From contig JBDSYA010000059.1 in assembly GCA_039925865.1 (NCBI GenBank), positions 1-7,845 of the forward strand: a stretch of DNA of 7,845 nt, written 5' to 3'. This stretch comes from JBDSYA01 sp039925865. Its GTDB lineage: Bacteria > Bacteroidota > Ignavibacteria > Tepidaquicellales > Tepidaquicellaceae. Position numbers and translations under genes: made by a program. The notes beneath the pieces are model-generated. The model was given only the letters and a program-made list of their open reading frames with translations, was not told the DNA's origin and ran no database searches. Within the stretch, counting starts at the first letter, position 1. Every line of letters starts with the position of its first letter. Below are positions 1-6,594 of the stretch, piece after piece.

Positions 1-1362
1 CGATTAGCAAAAGCTTCAATGAGCCGTGTAGATATGCGTGAGGCTGAAGCAACATACCATCTTATGACTCTGGAAGAATTGAGATCACTCACACCCGATC
101 TGTCATGGGACCTGATATTTAATGAGATCGGACTTACCGATAAAAGTAAATTTGATAAAGGAATTAATGTTGCGCAACCGGAATTTTTCAAAGAAGTCAA
201 CCGTCTTTTAACAGATGTAAGCATTGAAGACTGGAAGGCTTATCTAAAGTGGAATCTTGTGAGAAGCTCAGCTGATAAACTCAGCTCAGATTTTGCAAAT
301 GCAAGTTTTAATTTTTACAGCAGAGTTTTAAGAGGAACTGAACAGAAGCAGCCCCGATGGAAGCAAAGCCTTGAATTTGTTGAAAGTGCAATGGGTGAAC
401 CGCTTGGACAGCTTTTTGCTGAACAAAAATTTACTCCTCAGACTAAAGCAAAAGCATTAGAAATGGTTGCAAACATCAAAGAAGCTTTTCGTGTAAGACT
501 TCTTGCAAATGAATGGATGAGCGATAAAACAAAAAAGGAAGCTCTAAAAAAACTTTCTACCTTTGAAGTGAAAATAGGATATACTGATAAATGGAAAGAC
601 TATAAGTCTCTTGATATTGACAGGACATCATTATCATTAGCTGAAAATTTAATAAGCGCAACAAAGCATAATATGAAATTAAATCTGGATAAGATCGGAC
701 AGCCTGTTGAAAATGCTGAATGGTTTATGTTACCTCAAACTGTTAATGCTTCATACAGTCAATCGAAGAACGATATTACTTTTCCTGCAGGAATAATGCA
801 GCCTCCTTTTTATGATCCTAATGCTGATGATGCAATGAATTACGGCAGCATCGGAGCTGTGATCGGACATGAGATAACTCATGGCTTTGATGACCAGGGA
901 AGGAAATATGATGCTGACGGTAATTTAAGAGACTGGTGGACAGAAGCTGATGCAAAAAATTTCAAGATACTTGCGGATAAATTAGTTGAACAGTTCAACG
1001 GATATCTCGTTGATGACTCACTTCATATAAAAGGCGACCTGACTCTTGGAGAAAATATTGCAGACCTTGGAGGTATGCTTGTTGCCTATGATGCATTACA
1101 AAAAACACTTGAAGGAAAAGAAAGACCTTTGATAGACGGATTCACTCCCGAGCAAAGATTTTTTCTGGGATTTTCACAGGTTTGGAAAGTCAATACACGT
1201 CCGGAAGCATTAAGACTTCAGGTGAATACAGATCCACATTCTCCGGGCAGGTTTCGGGTCATTGGCACTATTTCAAATGTTCCGGCTTTCATGGATGCGT
1301 TCAATGGAAAAAAAGGTGATCCTATGATCAACAATGATGAGAAGAGAGTTGTCATATGGTAG
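1..1362 (+). CDS. pepO: M13 family zinc metallopeptidase (neprilysin/PepO-like), 5' truncated by window edge
   Basis: The frame is open to base 1, so the ATG at 19 is internal and the gene continues upstream. 453 codons are visible; M13 enzymes usually have about 670-700 residues, so roughly the first third is missing. Counting from base 1, the zinc motif HEITH is at residues 290-294 in the context GHEITHGFDD. The third zinc ligand is Glu351 in ENIADLGG, with the supporting Asp355. The substrate-binding NAxY motif (NASY) lies upstream. The DPHSP...FRV segment supplies His413 and Arg419, equivalent to the transition-state His and Arg of neprilysin. The C-terminus ends in the typical RVVIW. All catalytic residues are present, so the enzyme should be active. 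Family members are usually exported or membrane-anchored and cut oligopeptides; the signal or anchor would lie outside the window. The cysteine usual just before KKGDPM is a glycine here. The converging downstream gene is a peptide transporter. Confidence 0.95.
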   Translation, partial: RLAKASMSRVDMREAEATYHLMTLEELRSLTPDLSWDLIFNEIGLTDKSKFDKGINVAQPEFFKEVNRLLTDVSIEDWKAYLKWNLVRSSADKLSSDFANASFNFYSRVLRGTEQKQPRWKQSLEFVESAMGEPLGQLFAEQKFTPQTKAKALEMVANIKEAFRVRLLANEWMSDKTKKEALKKLSTFEVKIGYTDKWKDYKSLDIDRTSLSLAENLISATKHNMKLNLDKIGQPVENAEWFMLPQTVNASYSQSKNDITFPAGIMQPPFYDPNADDAMNYGSIGAVIGHEITHGFDDQGRKYDADGNLRDWWTEADAKNFKILADKLVEQFNGYLVDDSLHIKGDLTLGENIADLGGMLVAYDALQKTLEGKERPLIDGFTPEQRFFLGFSQVWKVNTRPEALRLQVNTDPHSPGRFRVIGTISNVPAFMDAFNGKKGDPMINNDEKRVVIW

Positions 1363-1422
1363 GAATTTCACTGTAGCTATATATCTCGGTAACTTTTTTT
1401 ATGAATTAACGGAGATGTTAAA

Positions 1423-1591
1423 ATGAGAAAACATTTTTTGGGTTCTAATTTGTTTTATAATCGGAGATCAATAGGCGTATCCACAAAATACTTTTTTATC
1501 ACTAGCTCATCTGCATAAGACGAAATTATATAAATCTATCGATGAAGCATTGCTTGATACGAAGAATCCTCTGAAATTAATTTTCAGTTAA
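1423..1591 (+). pseudogene. Possible decayed coding remnant (very tentative)
   Basis: An ATG at 1423 lies 8 nt after a GGAG (1411-1414) and opens a 31-codon frame ending at TAA 1516-1518. An overlapping frame is open from 1475 to TAA 1589-1591. It includes the segment LYKSIDEALLDTKNPLKL, which to my eye resembles the start of bacterial leucine-rich-repeat proteins (a 'slxEALknPxkvxxLdLs' pattern). One frameshift would join the two pieces into a protein start of about 55 codons with no body. The second frame runs into the 3' end of the convergent transporter gene. This may be the stub of a deleted secreted LRR protein, or chance. The resemblance is from memory and was not aligned. Confidence 0.2.
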
Positions 1592-1600
1592 TAGAGGATT
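1565..1600. terminator. Nested inverted repeat at the convergent gene ends; possible bidirectional terminator
   Basis: AATCCTCT (1565-1572) and AGAGGATT (1593-1600) form a perfect 8-bp inverted repeat. A second perfect stem, CTGAAA (1571-1576) with TTTCAG (1582-1587), is nested inside. The two share two bases, so they can stack as a 6+6 structure. The element covers the last codons and stop of the POT gene (stop at 1577-1579 on the minus strand) and lies about 200 nt after the peptidase stop. Neither side has a strong T-run, so this would be a weak or unusual terminator. Confidence 0.35.
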
Positions 1601-2941
1601 TGGTAATACTTCCCTTGTCTGAATATAACTCTCAACCTTATATCTCATAGCAACAAAAATAAAAGCTACCGCTGTAACAAACATTAAGACTGCGAAAAAC
1701 CAAAAATATTCAGACCCGTTAAGCTTATATGTTCCGTCAGCGTTGACAATGAGCGCATTTACAAGTGCAGTAATTCCGTTTCCGAGTGAAACTGATAAAA
1801 GCCATAAACCCATAATAAAAGATTTCATACTGTTTGGAGCCTGTGTATATGAAAATTCAAGTCCTGTAATAGAAACCATTACTTCAGCAGCTGTAAGAAT
1901 TAAGTATGCCCAGAACTGCCAGATAATGCTGGGCTTGCCTCCGGCCATTATTGATGTTTCAGCCACAGCAAGAATAGCAAATGAAAATCCGGCAAGAAAC
2001 ATGCCTATGGAAATTTTTCTCAGCGATGTTAAAGGGAAAAATTTATCTATAAAAGGATAAACAACAAAAGCAAAGAGAGGAATAAATATCATTATCATGA
2101 GTGGATTAATTGCCTGTATCTGGGAAGATAGCAGATCAAATTGTATAAAACCGAGATTAACCATTTTATCCATTTTTTCCGCCTGCAATACCCATGAAGA
2201 TCCGGTCTGGTCAAACAATGACCAGAATATTGAAATGAAAATATACATTATCCCCAAATTAATAATTGCCTTCTTTCCCTGTGTACTAAAAATATCTTTT
2301 TTATATTCTTTCCATCCTACCGGAGGAATAGCAATAAAAACTTTTCTTCCCATCCAAAAAACAATTGTTGCCATAAGCATTAATAATCCGGGAACACCAA
2401 AGGCGACATGAGGACCGTACTTATCTAAGAGTACAGGGATTAAAATTGTCGAAACAGCAGCTCCAAGATTAATTGAAAAATAAAAATAACCGAATATTTT
2501 TTCCAGCAAACTTTTATTCTTTTCTTCAAACTGATCGCCTACATGGGCTGAAACACATGGCTTAATTCCTCCGGCTCCAATCGCAATCAGAGTAAGACCG
2601 ATTGATAATCCAACGCGGGAATCATCAAGTGCAAGTGCCAGATGTCCAAGAACATAAACAATGGATAAGGTTATTATTGTTTTGTATTTTCCCCATAACA
2701 CATCGGCTACGATTGCTCCTACTATCGGAAAAAAATAATTAGCCATAGTAAAGATATGAAACCATGTTGTAGCTTCATTATCATTCATAGTGTCCGGTCT
2801 TCCGGAGCTCATGAGAAACTGTGTCATAAAGACAACAAGTATCGCTCTCATTCCATAATAGCTGAACCTTTCTGCCAGTTCGTTTCCTATAATGTATGGA
2901 ATACCCTTTGGATATTTTTTGCTGATGTCTTTTGTCGCCAT
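1577..2941 (-). CDS. POT/PTR2 family proton-dependent oligopeptide transporter
   Basis: This 454-residue multi-pass inner-membrane protein has a length typical for a bacterial POT symporter importing di- and tripeptides with protons. The first-helix ExxER motif is Glu21-Glu24-Arg25 in ELAERFSYYG, the proton-coupling site. PTR2 signature 1 is residues 75-88 (GAIVADVLWGKYKT). Lys127 in GIKP matches the conserved helix-4 lysine. Signature 2, FYFSINLG, is at 153-160. FDQTGSSW is at 243-250, and a helix-10 glutamate appears as Glu362 in GLEFSYTQAP. About 12 hydrophobic segments can be read, with a loop near 205-225. All key residues are intact. The start is ATG at 2941-2939 with no clear Shine-Dalgarno sequence. 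An operator-like palindrome lies 73 nt upstream. It converges with the M13 peptidase, which fits peptide scavenging. The exact substrate cannot be read from the sequence. Confidence 0.95.
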   Translation of the reverse strand: MATKDISKKYPKGIPYIIGNELAERFSYYGMRAILVVFMTQFLMSSGRPDTMNDNEATTWFHIFTMANYFFPIVGAIVADVLWGKYKTIITLSIVYVLGHLALALDDSRVGLSIGLTLIAIGAGGIKPCVSAHVGDQFEEKNKSLLEKIFGYFYFSINLGAAVSTILIPVLLDKYGPHVAFGVPGLLMLMATIVFWMGRKVFIAIPPVGWKEYKKDIFSTQGKKAIINLGIMYIFISIFWSLFDQTGSSWVLQAEKMDKMVNLGFIQFDLLSSQIQAINPLMIMIFIPLFAFVVYPFIDKFFPLTSLRKISIGMFLAGFSFAILAVAETSIMAGGKPSIIWQFWAYLILTAAEVMVSITGLEFSYTQAPNSMKSFIMGLWLLSVSLGNGITALVNALIVNADGTYKLNGSEYFWFFAVLMFVTAVAFIFVAMRYKVESYIQTREVLPNPLLTEN

Positions 2942-3013
2942 AAATTCAGATTTAGTTTTACAAAATATCTAAATATTTAGAAATTAAAAATGTTTTTGAT
3001 AAACTATTTATAA

Positions 3014-3035
3014 TGTAAGTTACACTCCGTGTAAG
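3014..3035. promoter_or_regulatory. Operator-like array of three TGTAA half-sites upstream of the POT gene
   Basis: Three copies of one half-site are packed together: TGTAAG (3014-3019), its inverse TTACAC (3020-3025), and TGTAAG again (3030-3035). Together they make two overlapping perfect palindromes, TGTAA-G-TTACA (3014-3024) and TTACAC-TCC-GTGTAA (3020-3034). The two direct copies are 16 bp apart. The array lies 73-94 nt upstream of the POT start, where a transcription factor site would be expected. I cannot name the regulator, and no convincing promoter boxes were identified beside it. Confidence 0.4.
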
Positions 3036-3077
3036 AATCAAAATAAAAAATAAGCAGCTTTAATCAACCCCACCCTG

Positions 3078-3105
3078 CCCTCCCCTTTGGAAAAAAAGGG
3101 GAGGG
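3078..3105. repeat. GC-rich perfect hairpin: terminator or dispersed palindromic repeat
   Basis: CCCTCCCCTTT (3078-3088) and AAAGGGGAGGG (3095-3105) are perfect reverse complements around a 6-nt loop. The stem is 11 bp, mostly G/C, in an AT-rich spacer, and the left side is preceded by further C-rich sequence (ACCCCACCCTG, from 3067). It starts 58 nt after the GT9 stop in the minus direction, so it could end the wecB-nth-GT9 transcript, but no T-run follows on either strand. The composition recalls CCCTCCCC...GGGGAGGG palindromes scattered in many Bacteroidota/Ignavibacteria genomes (from memory). A dispersed element is therefore at least as likely. Confidence 0.6.
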
Positions 3106-3163
3106 AGTTATTGCAATTTCAAAAAAATATTAAAGATTAAAATTAAATTCTAAAGTTTTCAAT

Positions 3164-4219
3164 TTAAATATTTTGGACGGAAGTGTGTAAGTTAATATTA
3201 TTAATTCTTATAAGCTCCTGCACTTTTTCAATGATCTTACCTTTAGATAATTCTGTCATGCAAATATTTCCAATCGGACAATCGAGGAGATTACAATACA
3301 GACAATCCAATTTTTCATTTACAACAGATAAATTGTTTTCTCCGTAAGGTCCCTGAAGACTTGGATTTGTCGGTCCATATATTCCCAATGTAGGTACTCC
3401 GACCGCAACTGCAATATGCAAAGGACCGGAATCATTGCCGATTACAAGGTCGCATTTCTTAATGATAGCACCGAGATATCTAATCGGACTGTCGGGTATA
3501 ATAAAAGCATTTCCTTTTGCAATTTTGCTCTGAATATATTCGCAGTTTTCTTTTTCTTTTTCATTACCCCAGATCAAAATAAAGTTTACATCATACAATT
3601 CATTCAGGTTGTTTATCAGCTCAATGTAATCATTTACTTTATATCTCTTGGATTCCCATCCTCCGGTTTTTGAAATACCAATTATTTTTTTTGAATCCAG
3701 ATTGTTAATTTTTATATATTCATTTGCAAACTCTTCGTGAACAATGTTCATTGGAAGATATAATTTTTTTGAAATGACAGGAATATCAAGTGCCCGGAGC
3801 GCATCAAGATTGAAATCAACGTTGTGCACTTTACCACCTCTTCCCATGACCTTTATATTATATGCATAATCCCTGCCTCTGAATTTAAAACCAAACCTGA
3901 ATTTTGCTCTGCTTAAAAATGTAATTAGTGCTGTTCTTGGATTTCCAAACAGGTCAATCACGAGATCATAGTTCTGCTTTCGGATATTTTTTATTAGACA
4001 CCAGGATTTATCTTCACCGGGATCATAGGTAAAAGCCCTTGTCAGGTATGGATTGTCGATGAGAATGTCGCGGGAGTGTCTTAATGTCAGAAAATAAATT
4101 TCGGAATCAGGAAAATAATGTTTTAAATTTGGAAGTACGGGAGTGGTCAAAAGTATGTCTCCGATCCCGCCGAATTTTATGACTAAAATTTTTTTTATTT
4201 TACTTTTTTCTAATCTCAA
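3164..4219 (-). CDS. Glycosyltransferase family 9 (ADP-heptose:LPS heptosyltransferase-like)
   Basis: The protein has 351 residues, the normal GT9 length, in two Rossmann-like halves. The N-terminal acceptor half begins KKILVIKFGGIGDILLTTPV (residues 9-28); Asp21 in GIGD matches the WaaC/WaaF catalytic aspartate. The C-terminal donor half has GISKTGGWESKRY (181-193) and the signature GNDSGPLHIAVAVGVPTLGI (261-280), with Asp263 in the nucleotide-sugar site, then YGPTNP. GT9 enzymes add heptose or related sugars to lipopolysaccharide on the inner face of the cytoplasmic membrane. The acceptor is unknown. Cysteines 306, 309, 314 and 320 form a C-x2-C-x4-C-x5-C cluster near the C-terminus. The start is read as TTG (4219-4217) with a GAG 7 nt upstream. 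There is no in-frame ATG before the conserved core, and a TGA at 4237-4235 blocks extension. It lies 18 nt after the nth-like gene and is probably co-transcribed with it. Confidence 0.9.
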   Translation of the reverse strand: MRLEKSKIKKILVIKFGGIGDILLTTPVLPNLKHYFPDSEIYFLTLRHSRDILIDNPYLTRAFTYDPGEDKSWCLIKNIRKQNYDLVIDLFGNPRTALITFLSRAKFRFGFKFRGRDYAYNIKVMGRGGKVHNVDFNLDALRALDIPVISKKLYLPMNIVHEEFANEYIKINNLDSKKIIGISKTGGWESKRYKVNDYIELINNLNELYDVNFILIWGNEKEKENCEYIQSKIAKGNAFIIPDSPIRYLGAIIKKCDLVIGNDSGPLHIAVAVGVPTLGIYGPTNPSLQGPYGENNLSVVNEKLDCLYCNLLDCPIGNICMTELSKGKIIEKVQELIRINNINLHTSVQNI

Positions 4220-4237
4220 ATTGATCTCAAGTCGTCA

Positions 4238-4963
4238 TCATACATTTTCTAAAATAATAAAATTATTATTTCCGGCTTTTAAAGCTATTGATTTGTTTTT
4301 GAAAAAGACTTTTTCTTCAAATTCACAAATACTGTATAAGAAACAAATATTACATAAAGGGATTCTTGATTTGCAAATGTTTCTGCCGAATTTCATTAAG
4401 TTGGCGTGAAGCTCATACTTTTTACCTGAAGGTATCCGGTCATTGATCTGTTCATAAGCTTTATCCGGAGTATTAGCATTCACAATACCTAATCTTGATA
4501 ATGTCCTGTAAACATGTGTATCAACGGGAAAGGCATCCCTGCCTAATGCAAAGATCATCAAACAGGAAATAGTTTTTATGCCGATCCCGTTATACTGCTG
4601 AAATTCTTCGTAGATTCTTTCATCATTAAAATCACGAATAAAGGACAGATCAAGGCTGCCATAATTTTTTTTCATATTTTGCAGCATAGTCTTGATATCT
4701 CTGGCTTTTGTATTCGAAAGTCCGCAAACCTGTATGCAGGTTTTTATTTCATCGGCTTCTGCATCGGCAACAATGTCCCAGCTTTTAAATTTTTTTTTTA
4801 GATTAGTAAATGCAACATAAGCGCTTTTATCTGTTGTATTTTGAGAGAGCTTGGTGGCTATAAGCACATCCAGTATTTCCGGCGATCGCGATCTATGATC
4901 ATATGGATCCCCGAAGTATTCAGCCAGAGCTTTTATTACAATATTGAGCTTTCGTTTATTCAA
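4238..4963 (-). CDS. nth: Endonuclease III-like DNA glycosylase/AP lyase (HhH-GPD, 4Fe-4S)
   Basis: This 241-residue protein is a base-excision repair enzyme of the Nth family, which removes oxidised pyrimidines and cleaves at the abasic site. IATKLSQNTTD (35-45) matches the conserved LSxQxTD helix. The helix-hairpin-helix is near 123-133 (QYNGIGIKT), with Lys130 aligned to the catalytic lysine (Lys120 of E. coli Nth). Asp148 in PVDTHVYR matches catalytic Asp138. Cys197, Cys204, Cys207 and Cys213 give the exact C-x6-C-x2-C-x5-C iron-sulfur pattern. A tail of about 28 residues follows the cluster. The TTG start (4963-4961) overlaps the wecB stop in TTGA; the first internal ATG is at codon 93, too late. 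The gene ends in tandem TGATGA stops. A 10-A run on its coding strand (4790-4799) could allow slippage. Substrate range is uncertain: the LSQNTTD variant also occurs in Nth-related subfamilies. Confidence 0.9.
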   Translation of the reverse strand: MNKRKLNIVIKALAEYFGDPYDHRSRSPEILDVLIATKLSQNTTDKSAYVAFTNLKKKFKSWDIVADAEADEIKTCIQVCGLSNTKARDIKTMLQNMKKNYGSLDLSFIRDFNDERIYEEFQQYNGIGIKTISCLMIFALGRDAFPVDTHVYRTLSRLGIVNANTPDKAYEQINDRIPSGKKYELHANLMKFGRNICKSRIPLCNICFLYSICEFEEKVFFKNKSIALKAGNNNFIILENV

Positions 4964-6090
4964 ACTTCAAGCTTTTTCAATAATACTTTTACTATTCTTT
5001 GAGCCGCGTTACCATCCCACATCTCCGGAATAATTCCATTTTTAAATTTTCCCGATTCAATCTCTATAATTTTTTTCATAATAAGATTTTCATTTAGTCC
5101 GCAGATCACATTAGTTCCGATCTCCGCAGTAATGGGCCTTTCAGTATTCTCTCTCAATGTAAGACACGGGACTTTCAAATAAGTAGTTTCTTCCTGTATG
5201 CCTCCGGAATCAGTCAAAATAAATTTTGCATAATATGTAAGTTTAAGAAAATCCAGATAACCAAGTGGTTCGGTGACAATAAGGTTAGTTATCTGATCAA
5301 AAGTATTTCTTAAATTAAATTTTTCGATCATCTTGATAGTTCGCGGGTGAACAGGAAATACTATATCCAGCTCCGGATTGATTACATTTATTTTATAGAG
5401 AATATTAAAGATTTTTTTCAGACTATTTTTATCATCGACATTGGAAGGTCTGTGAAGTGTGACTAAAATATAATTTTTTTTTGAAACACATAGCTCATTC
5501 AGGATGGCAGATTTTTCTATTTTTTTCAAATAAAATTTCAGTGAATCGATCATTGTATTTCCGACAAAGAAAATTTTATTTTTATCTATACCTTCCTTTT
5601 TAAGGTTTTTCATTCCTGCAGGTTCGGTTACGAACAAATAATCAGAAAGAATATCCGTGATCATTCGGTTTATTTCTTCAGGCATACTTCTGTCAAAACT
5701 TCTCAGACCCGATTCTATGTGTGCAACAGGAATAGGTTTTCCATTTTCAGATAAGATCTTTGAGCTGACGATCGATGCTGCAGTAGTAGAGTTTATATCT
5801 CCGTAAACTAAAACGAGATCAGGTTTTTCCTTGAGAAGAATTTTTTCAAATTCGATCATGATATGAGCCTTCTGCTCAGCATGAGATCTTGAGCCAACAC
5901 CGAGATAAGTATCCGGTTTCGGGAGTTCAAGCTCTTTGAAAAAAATATCGGACATTTTTTTATCGTAGTGTTGTCCTGTATGAACAATCTTATGGATTAT
6001 TTTAGAACTGTATTTGCAAAGTTCCTTATGGATCGGAGCCATCTTCATGAAATTAGGTCTTGCTCCGACAACTGAAATAATTTTTTTCAA
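4960..6090 (-). CDS. wecB: UDP-N-acetylglucosamine 2-epimerase, non-hydrolysing
   Basis: The enzyme interconverts UDP-GlcNAc and UDP-ManNAc in the cytoplasm, supplying ManNAc-type precursors for surface glycans. At 376 residues it has the standard length. Visible motifs in order: GARPNFMKMAPI (9-20), HTGQHYD (37-43), GDINST (97-102, Asp98 equivalent to catalytic Asp95 of E. coli WecB), HIESGLR (124-130, Glu126), PEEINR (137-142), TLHRPSNVD (211-219, His213), FPVHPRT (245-251), DSGGIQEE (294-301), and RENTERPITAEIGTN (313-327), the UDP-GlcNAc binding and allosteric segment. All catalytic positions are intact. The start is TTG (6090-6088): an in-frame TAA lies 36 nt upstream, no ATG is available, and the next methionine is inside the conserved motif. 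No Shine-Dalgarno sequence is seen. It is the first gene of a minus-strand block with nth and the GT9 gene. Confidence 0.96.
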   Translation of the reverse strand: MKKIISVVGARPNFMKMAPIHKELCKYSSKIIHKIVHTGQHYDKKMSDIFFKELELPKPDTYLGVGSRSHAEQKAHIMIEFEKILLKEKPDLVLVYGDINSTTAASIVSSKILSENGKPIPVAHIESGLRSFDRSMPEEINRMITDILSDYLFVTEPAGMKNLKKEGIDKNKIFFVGNTMIDSLKFYLKKIEKSAILNELCVSKKNYILVTLHRPSNVDDKNSLKKIFNILYKINVINPELDIVFPVHPRTIKMIEKFNLRNTFDQITNLIVTEPLGYLDFLKLTYYAKFILTDSGGIQEETTYLKVPCLTLRENTERPITAEIGTNVICGLNENLIMKKIIEIESGKFKNGIIPEMWDGNAAQRIVKVLLKKLEV

Positions 6091-6280
6091 TCGATATCTA
6101 AATAATTTGTTTTGAGAATTTAATTAAAATATAGTTTAGTTTATATGAAAATGAATTGTTTTCTGCAGTTAATGGCTGCATCTTTCAAACACTTTCAAAC
6201 TTTGATACATTACATACCTTGAAATTCAGTCCCGCATTAACTATTTTGCCATAGTTCAAAAATTATAAACAGATACAAAA
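6091..6280. other. Divergent intergenic region between wecB and rpmE with short repeats
   Basis: This 190-bp AT-rich region must hold the promoters of both divergent genes, but I could not identify one with confidence. The best candidate for wecB is TATATTTT read on the minus strand (around 6128-6135), one mismatch from the Bacteroidota -7 box TAnnTTTG, without a clear -33 partner. Two small structures are visible. One is a tandem direct repeat, CTTTCAAAC at 6182-6190 and 6192-6200, with 10-bp period. The other is an inverted repeat, TGCAG (6164-6168) and CTGCA (6176-6180). Either could bind a regulator, but both are short enough to be chance. No RNA gene or ORF is seen. Confidence 0.35.
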
Positions 6281-6514
6281 ATGAAAAAGAGTTTTCATCC
6301 AAAATACTATAAGTGCAATGTGCTCTGCAACTGCGGCGAAAATAAAGGGATATTATTTACAACAAGGTCAACTGTGCCGGAAATAAAAGTGGAAATATGT
6401 TCACAATGCCATCCGTTCTTTACGGGTACTCAAAAAATAGTGGATACTGCAGGACGGGTAGAAAAATTCAATAAGAGATATGCAAAATCCAAAAAAGCTG
6501 CTACTACAGAATAA
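6281..6514 (+). CDS. rpmE: 50S ribosomal protein L31, zinc-binding type
   Basis: This is a component of the large ribosomal subunit at the intersubunit/central protuberance region. It has 77 residues, close to the usual 66-85. It starts MKKSFHPKYYKC, like the classical MKxxIHPxY start, and carries Cys16, Cys18, Cys40 and Cys43 (CNCG ... CSQCHPFFTG), the zinc ribbon of the C+ form. GTQKIVDTAGRVEKFNKRY (49-67) is the conserved C-terminal part, followed by a short Lys/Ala-rich tail. An additional cysteine, Cys12, lies just before the ribbon. Zinc-binding L31 can act as a zinc store and be replaced by a cysteine-free paralogue in some bacteria; no paralogue is in this window. ATG start preceded by an A-rich leader without Shine-Dalgarno. 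It is followed by its own terminator. Confidence 0.97.
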   Translation: MKKSFHPKYYKCNVLCNCGENKGILFTTRSTVPEIKVEICSQCHPFFTGTQKIVDTAGRVEKFNKRYAKSKKAATTE

Positions 6515-6546
6515 ATCATTTTAAAAGATCCGCAAGAATTATGATT

Positions 6547-6580
6547 AAGCCAATACTAACATATTGGCTTTTTTATTTTA
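6547..6580 (+). terminator. Intrinsic terminator after rpmE
   Basis: AAGCCAATA (6547-6555) pairs perfectly with TATTGGCTT (6562-6570) around the 6-nt loop CTAACA, followed immediately by a T-rich tail TTTTATTTTA (6571-6580). It begins 33 nt after the rpmE stop. It ends only 14 nt before the TTG of the next gene, so it also sits in that gene's leader. Confidence 0.88.
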
Positions 6581-6594
6581 ATTAAACTAAGAAG

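Noticed and set aside
1743..2411. Two plus-strand open frames of about 105 codons within the POT gene
   Set aside because: They are antisense to an intact membrane protein with all POT motifs, and their translations show no family features.
2756..2980. Plus-strand 74-codon frame over the POT start
   Set aside because: Antisense shadow of the conserved N-terminus of the transporter; no recognisable motif.
3416..3673. Plus-strand 85-codon frame inside the GT9 gene
   Set aside because: Antisense to the conserved donor-binding half; low-complexity Phe-rich translation typical of an antisense frame over Lys-rich coding.
4143..4409. Plus-strand 88-codon frame across the nth/GT9 junction
   Set aside because: Overlaps two well-supported genes on the opposite strand; no motif or credible start signal.
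6164..6180. TGCAG...CTGCA inverted repeat as an operator or small RNA stem
   Set aside because: A 5-bp stem is too short to separate from chance, so it is only mentioned in the intergenic entry.
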